Below are positions 61,523 through 64,000 of a DNA stretch of 64,000 nt, in pieces; the stretch's first letter is position 1, and each line of letters starts with the position of its first letter. This DNA is from Tahibacter aquaticus. Its GTDB lineage: Bacteria > Pseudomonadota > Gammaproteobacteria > Xanthomonadales > Rhodanobacteraceae. The translations under genes and the position numbers were made by a program. The stretch spans positions 1 to 64,000 of the forward strand of contig NZ_SNZH01000022.1 of the NCBI RefSeq assembly GCF_004363655.1, written 5' to 3'. The notes beneath the pieces are model-generated. The model had not been told where the DNA came from and did not search any database. It saw only the letters and a program-made list of their open reading frames with translations.

Positions 61523-64000
61523 TCAGCCCTTCCATTCCAGCGTGAACATGGCCGCGCGGCCTTTCTTGTATTCGCGCGTGGTTTCCGGCCCCTGCGTGTA
61601 GCGCGCTGCCGGGTCGAGCAGGTTGCGCAGGCGCACCTTGAACGACCAGGCATCGCCGAGATTGCGCCGGTACTGGAAGTCGAGCTGGCGGAACGCTTCC
61701 TCGTAGATGTCGGGCTGGCTGGCCACGCCGACCGCGGCGATGCGGCGGCCGGAGACGTTGTAGAGCAGGGTCGCTTCGCTGCTGCCGTCGCCGGCCTGAT
61801 GGCCGATCTGCACATTGGCGACGTAAGGCGACTGGCCCTGCATGGGCCGGTTCAGATTGGTCTGGAAGCTGGCGTCGAGCGGATCGAGCTGAATGGTCGA
61901 TTTGATCCGCGCGTAGTTGAAGCCGACGTTCCAGTTGGCCCAGTCGCCGTGGATATGGCGGAAACCCGGCCAGTCGGCGACAAATTCCAGGCCCTTGCTC
62001 ACGTCAAGCTCGATGCCGTAGTTGCGCGCCGACTGCGCGTTGTCGAGGCTGAGCAGCACGCCGGAACCGGGTAGGCGCGTCTTCTCGATCGGGTTTTCGA
62101 ATTCCTTCAGAAACGCGCCGATGGAAAAGGTTTCGACCGGCGAGAAGTAGTACTCCCAGCGCAGGTCGTAGTTGCGGATGCTGGCCGATACCAGGTCGGG
62201 ATTGCCGACGACCTGCACGTCGAGCAGCGGGTCGAGGTAGGGCGCCGGCGACAGTTCGCGGAAGTCGGGCCGCGACAGCGTTTTGGAGTAGCTCGCGCGC
62301 AGCTGGCCGTTGTCGCTATAAGCCCAGGTGAACGCGGCAGACGGCAAGGTCGAGTTGGTGTCTTCGCCGGCGACGACCGGTGGTGCCTCGGGATTGGACA
62401 GCGCGAACGTGGTGACGGCCTGGTCGTTCTTTTCGCGCCGCGCGCCGATGGCAATACGGTATTTGTACGCAATGTTCGCATCGAGGCCGAGGAACCATGC
62501 CGTCAGGTCCTGGCGCGCGAAATAGTTGTCGGTCGGCAGGGTGGATTCGGTCAGCACGAAACCGTCGGGGCCAATGTGTTCGGGGCTGAGCACCTGGTCG
62601 ATCGGCAGTGCCAGCACGGCGGGATCGCGCGCGACCGGGCCGGCGGCGCTGAAGGAAAAACTACGCAGGCTGGCGTCGCGGTTGCGCTTGGTCTTTTCGC
62701 CGCCGAAGGCGATATCCAGCGTAGTGCCGTCGAAATCGAAGGGCAGCTTGCCCTTGATGTTAAGGTCGCGCTGGTGGTCGTCCAGCTCGGCCCAGGTCAT
62801 CTGGTTGGAATCCGAGCGCTGCGAGAACACCAGCGAGCCGTCGGCTTCGCGGTCGTAGCGGTATTTGCGCGTGTCGGGTTCGTCGCGGGTGGCGCGGGCC
62901 CAGGTGTACTGCCAGTCCAGCGCCAGGTCGTGCGCGGCGGGAAACAGGTGGTTGCCGCCGAGTTGCTGGGCGAACAGCTGGTTTTCGGTCCAGCGCAGTT
63001 CGGTGAAGCGCGCTTGCTGTTCGTCCTGTATGCCTTCGGACAGCTTGGTGCGGTCTTCGCTCTGGCGCAGCAGCACGCTGGTGGCGTTGAAGCGGTGCTG
63101 CGGGCTCAGTTCATAGCCCAGATTGAGAAAAGCGGAAAAATCAATATTGCGGCGTGTGTCGTCGACGGCCAGGTTGTCGGCTGGTTCCAGCCCGGCCGAC
63201 GAGGCCTGGAAGGTGCGGCGTACTTCCTCGTTGCGGTCCCAGGCCTGGTTGTAGCGCACGGCCGCGGTAAAGCCGAACTTGGATTGTTCGCCGATGTTCC
63301 AGCGGTTGCCGATGGCAGCCGAGAAGCCCATGTCCGGCGCCAGCGTCTCGCGCTTCACGTCGTAGCCGCCGGCAGCTGCATCTTCGCCGTAGCGTTCCAG
63401 TTGCGCCGGCGTGGCGCCGTTGGGGTTCAGCGGTGTCTGCGGGCGCAGCACGGCGCCGCCGGCGGTGGCTGCGGCAAGCGAATCGGGCAGGGCGCGCGTG
63501 CCGTCGTCATGGCCGGTCCAGTCGTGGCCGCCGCCTTCGTAGGTATAGCCGTCGTCGAAGCTGGTGCCATCGTGATAGCCCAGGGTGCCGTTGATGCGGA
63601 AGAAGAACTTGCTCGGCACGTCGCGCGTGCGCAGCAGCACCGCGCCGCCGCCGAATTCGCCGGGCATGTCCGGTGTATAGCCCTTCTGTACCACGACGCC
63701 GTCGAGCAGGTCGGTGGGGAACAGATCCAGCGGCACCACGCGGCGGGTCGGGTCGGGACTGGGAATCGGCGCGCCGTTCAGGCTGACGCTGGAATAGCGC
63801 TCGCCCAGGCCGCGCACATAGATGAAGCGGCCATCGACCAGGGTCAGGCCGGTGACGCGCTTGAGCGTGGTCGCGGCATCGGAGTCGCCGGTGCGCGCGA
63901 TCTGTTCGGCGCCCAGGGTTTCGGCGACCACGGGCGAGGCGCGCTTTTCGTCCAGGTACAGGGCCTGGCCGCCGCGCTGGTAGTTGCCGCGCACATTCAC
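61523..64000 (-). CDS. TonB-dependent outer-membrane receptor (N-terminus beyond window)
   Basis: 825 residues visible; the frame is still open at the right edge (the first codon in view is GTG), so the signal peptide and TonB box are outside. The plug domain is clear: TLGAEQIARTGDSDAATTLK, RVTGLTLVDGRFIYVRGLGE, RYSSVSLNGAPIPSPDPTRR and VVPLDLFPTDLLDGVVVQKG. This wording fits the large CirA-like/hexuronate-type group rather than classical siderophore receptors. The barrel ends AAMFTLEWKG. It is followed by the secreted beta-helix gene, so the pair may act together in uptake. Confidence 0.93.
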   Translation of the reverse strand: MNVRGNYQRGGQALYLDEKRASPVVAETLGAEQIARTGDSDAATTLKRVTGLTLVDGRFIYVRGLGERYSSVSLNGAPIPSPDPTRRVVPLDLFPTDLLDGVVVQKGYTPDMPGEFGGGAVLLRTRDVPSKFFFRINGTLGYHDGTSFDDGYTYEGGGHDWTGHDDGTRALPDSLAAATAGGAVLRPQTPLNPNGATPAQLERYGEDAAAGGYDVKRETLAPDMGFSAAIGNRWNIGEQSKFGFTAAVRYNQAWDRNEEVRRTFQASSAGLEPADNLAVDDTRRNIDFSAFLNLGYELSPQHRFNATSVLLRQSEDRTKLSEGIQDEQQARFTELRWTENQLFAQQLGGNHLFPAAHDLALDWQYTWARATRDEPDTRKYRYDREADGSLVFSQRSDSNQMTWAELDDHQRDLNIKGKLPFDFDGTTLDIAFGGEKTKRNRDASLRSFSFSAAGPVARDPAVLALPIDQVLSPEHIGPDGFVLTESTLPTDNYFARQDLTAWFLGLDANIAYKYRIAIGARREKNDQAVTTFALSNPEAPPVVAGEDTNSTLPSAAFTWAYSDNGQLRASYSKTLSRPDFRELSPAPYLDPLLDVQVVGNPDLVSASIRNYDLRWEYYFSPVETFSIGAFLKEFENPIEKTRLPGSGVLLSLDNAQSARNYGIELDVSKGLEFVADWPGFRHIHGDWANWNVGFNYARIKSTIQLDPLDASFQTNLNRPMQGQSPYVANVQIGHQAGDGSSEATLLYNVSGRRIAAVGVASQPDIYEEAFRQLDFQYRRNLGDAWSFKVRLRNLLDPAARYTQGPETTREYKKGRAAMFTLEWKG

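Noticed and set aside
1-64000. CRISPR arrays, insertion sequences, integrases, tRNA genes
   Set aside because: No regularly spaced repeats, transposase or integrase motifs, or tRNA-like T-arm sequences were found on reading the intergenic regions.

Overview
This window looks like ordinary chromosome of a GC-rich gammaproteobacterium, most probably of the Lysobacterales/Xanthomonadales (Rhodanobacteraceae-like). That placement is inferred from gene content and order: rpsU-yqeY-dnaG, the engB / cytochrome c4 / dsbA / dsbA / nuclease block, a plant-type glutamate-cysteine ligase, large TonB-dependent receptors, and many short divergent or convergent gene pairs. I see no prophage, insertion sequence, CRISPR array or tRNA gene.

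Layout. 1-94: 3' end of a 5S rRNA gene and its terminator. 95-606: debris, including a piece of an S9 peptidase gene. 607-3280 (minus): rpsU-yqeY-dnaG, cut off from rpoD. 3336-5997: tsaD, folB, folK and a convergent FolM-like reductase. 6063-11483: MidA-like methyltransferase, VanZ-like protein, cca, a lipoprotein truncated haemoglobin and a soluble lytic transglycosylase. 11635-16406: TauE/SafE exporter, a TonB-dependent receptor and a periplasmic coiled-coil protein. 16590-22169: EEP nuclease, two DsbA proteins, cytochrome c4, engB and gshA. 22438-29317: a secreted protein, a Ser/Thr kinase with a translationally coupled ECF sigma factor, and ppc.

29523-44296 is the most accessory-looking part. 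It holds a two-domain RebB-type protein, a 755-residue secreted protein, an M50 protease fused to a SUKH-like domain, a secreted Tol-propeller amidohydrolase, a secreted PI-PLC with a ricin-type lectin domain, and several small exported proteins of unknown role.

44425-49885 is a tightly overlapping four-gene operon: a MukF/MksF-like kleisin, a MukE/MksE-like protein, a MukB/MksB-like SMC ATPase and a DUF938-type methyltransferase. It resembles the JetA-JetB-JetC core of MksBEF/Wadjet, but no JetD/MksG TOPRIM nuclease follows; the methyltransferase takes that place. This is my best candidate for an unusual system. A SWIM-SNF2 helicase-like gene converges on it.

50037-64000 then carries that SNF2 gene, a single-chain indolepyruvate ferredoxin oxidoreductase, a divergent LpxL-like acyltransferase, an unrecognised cytoplasmic protein, and a probable pair of a secreted beta-helix protein and a TonB-dependent receptor that runs off the right edge.
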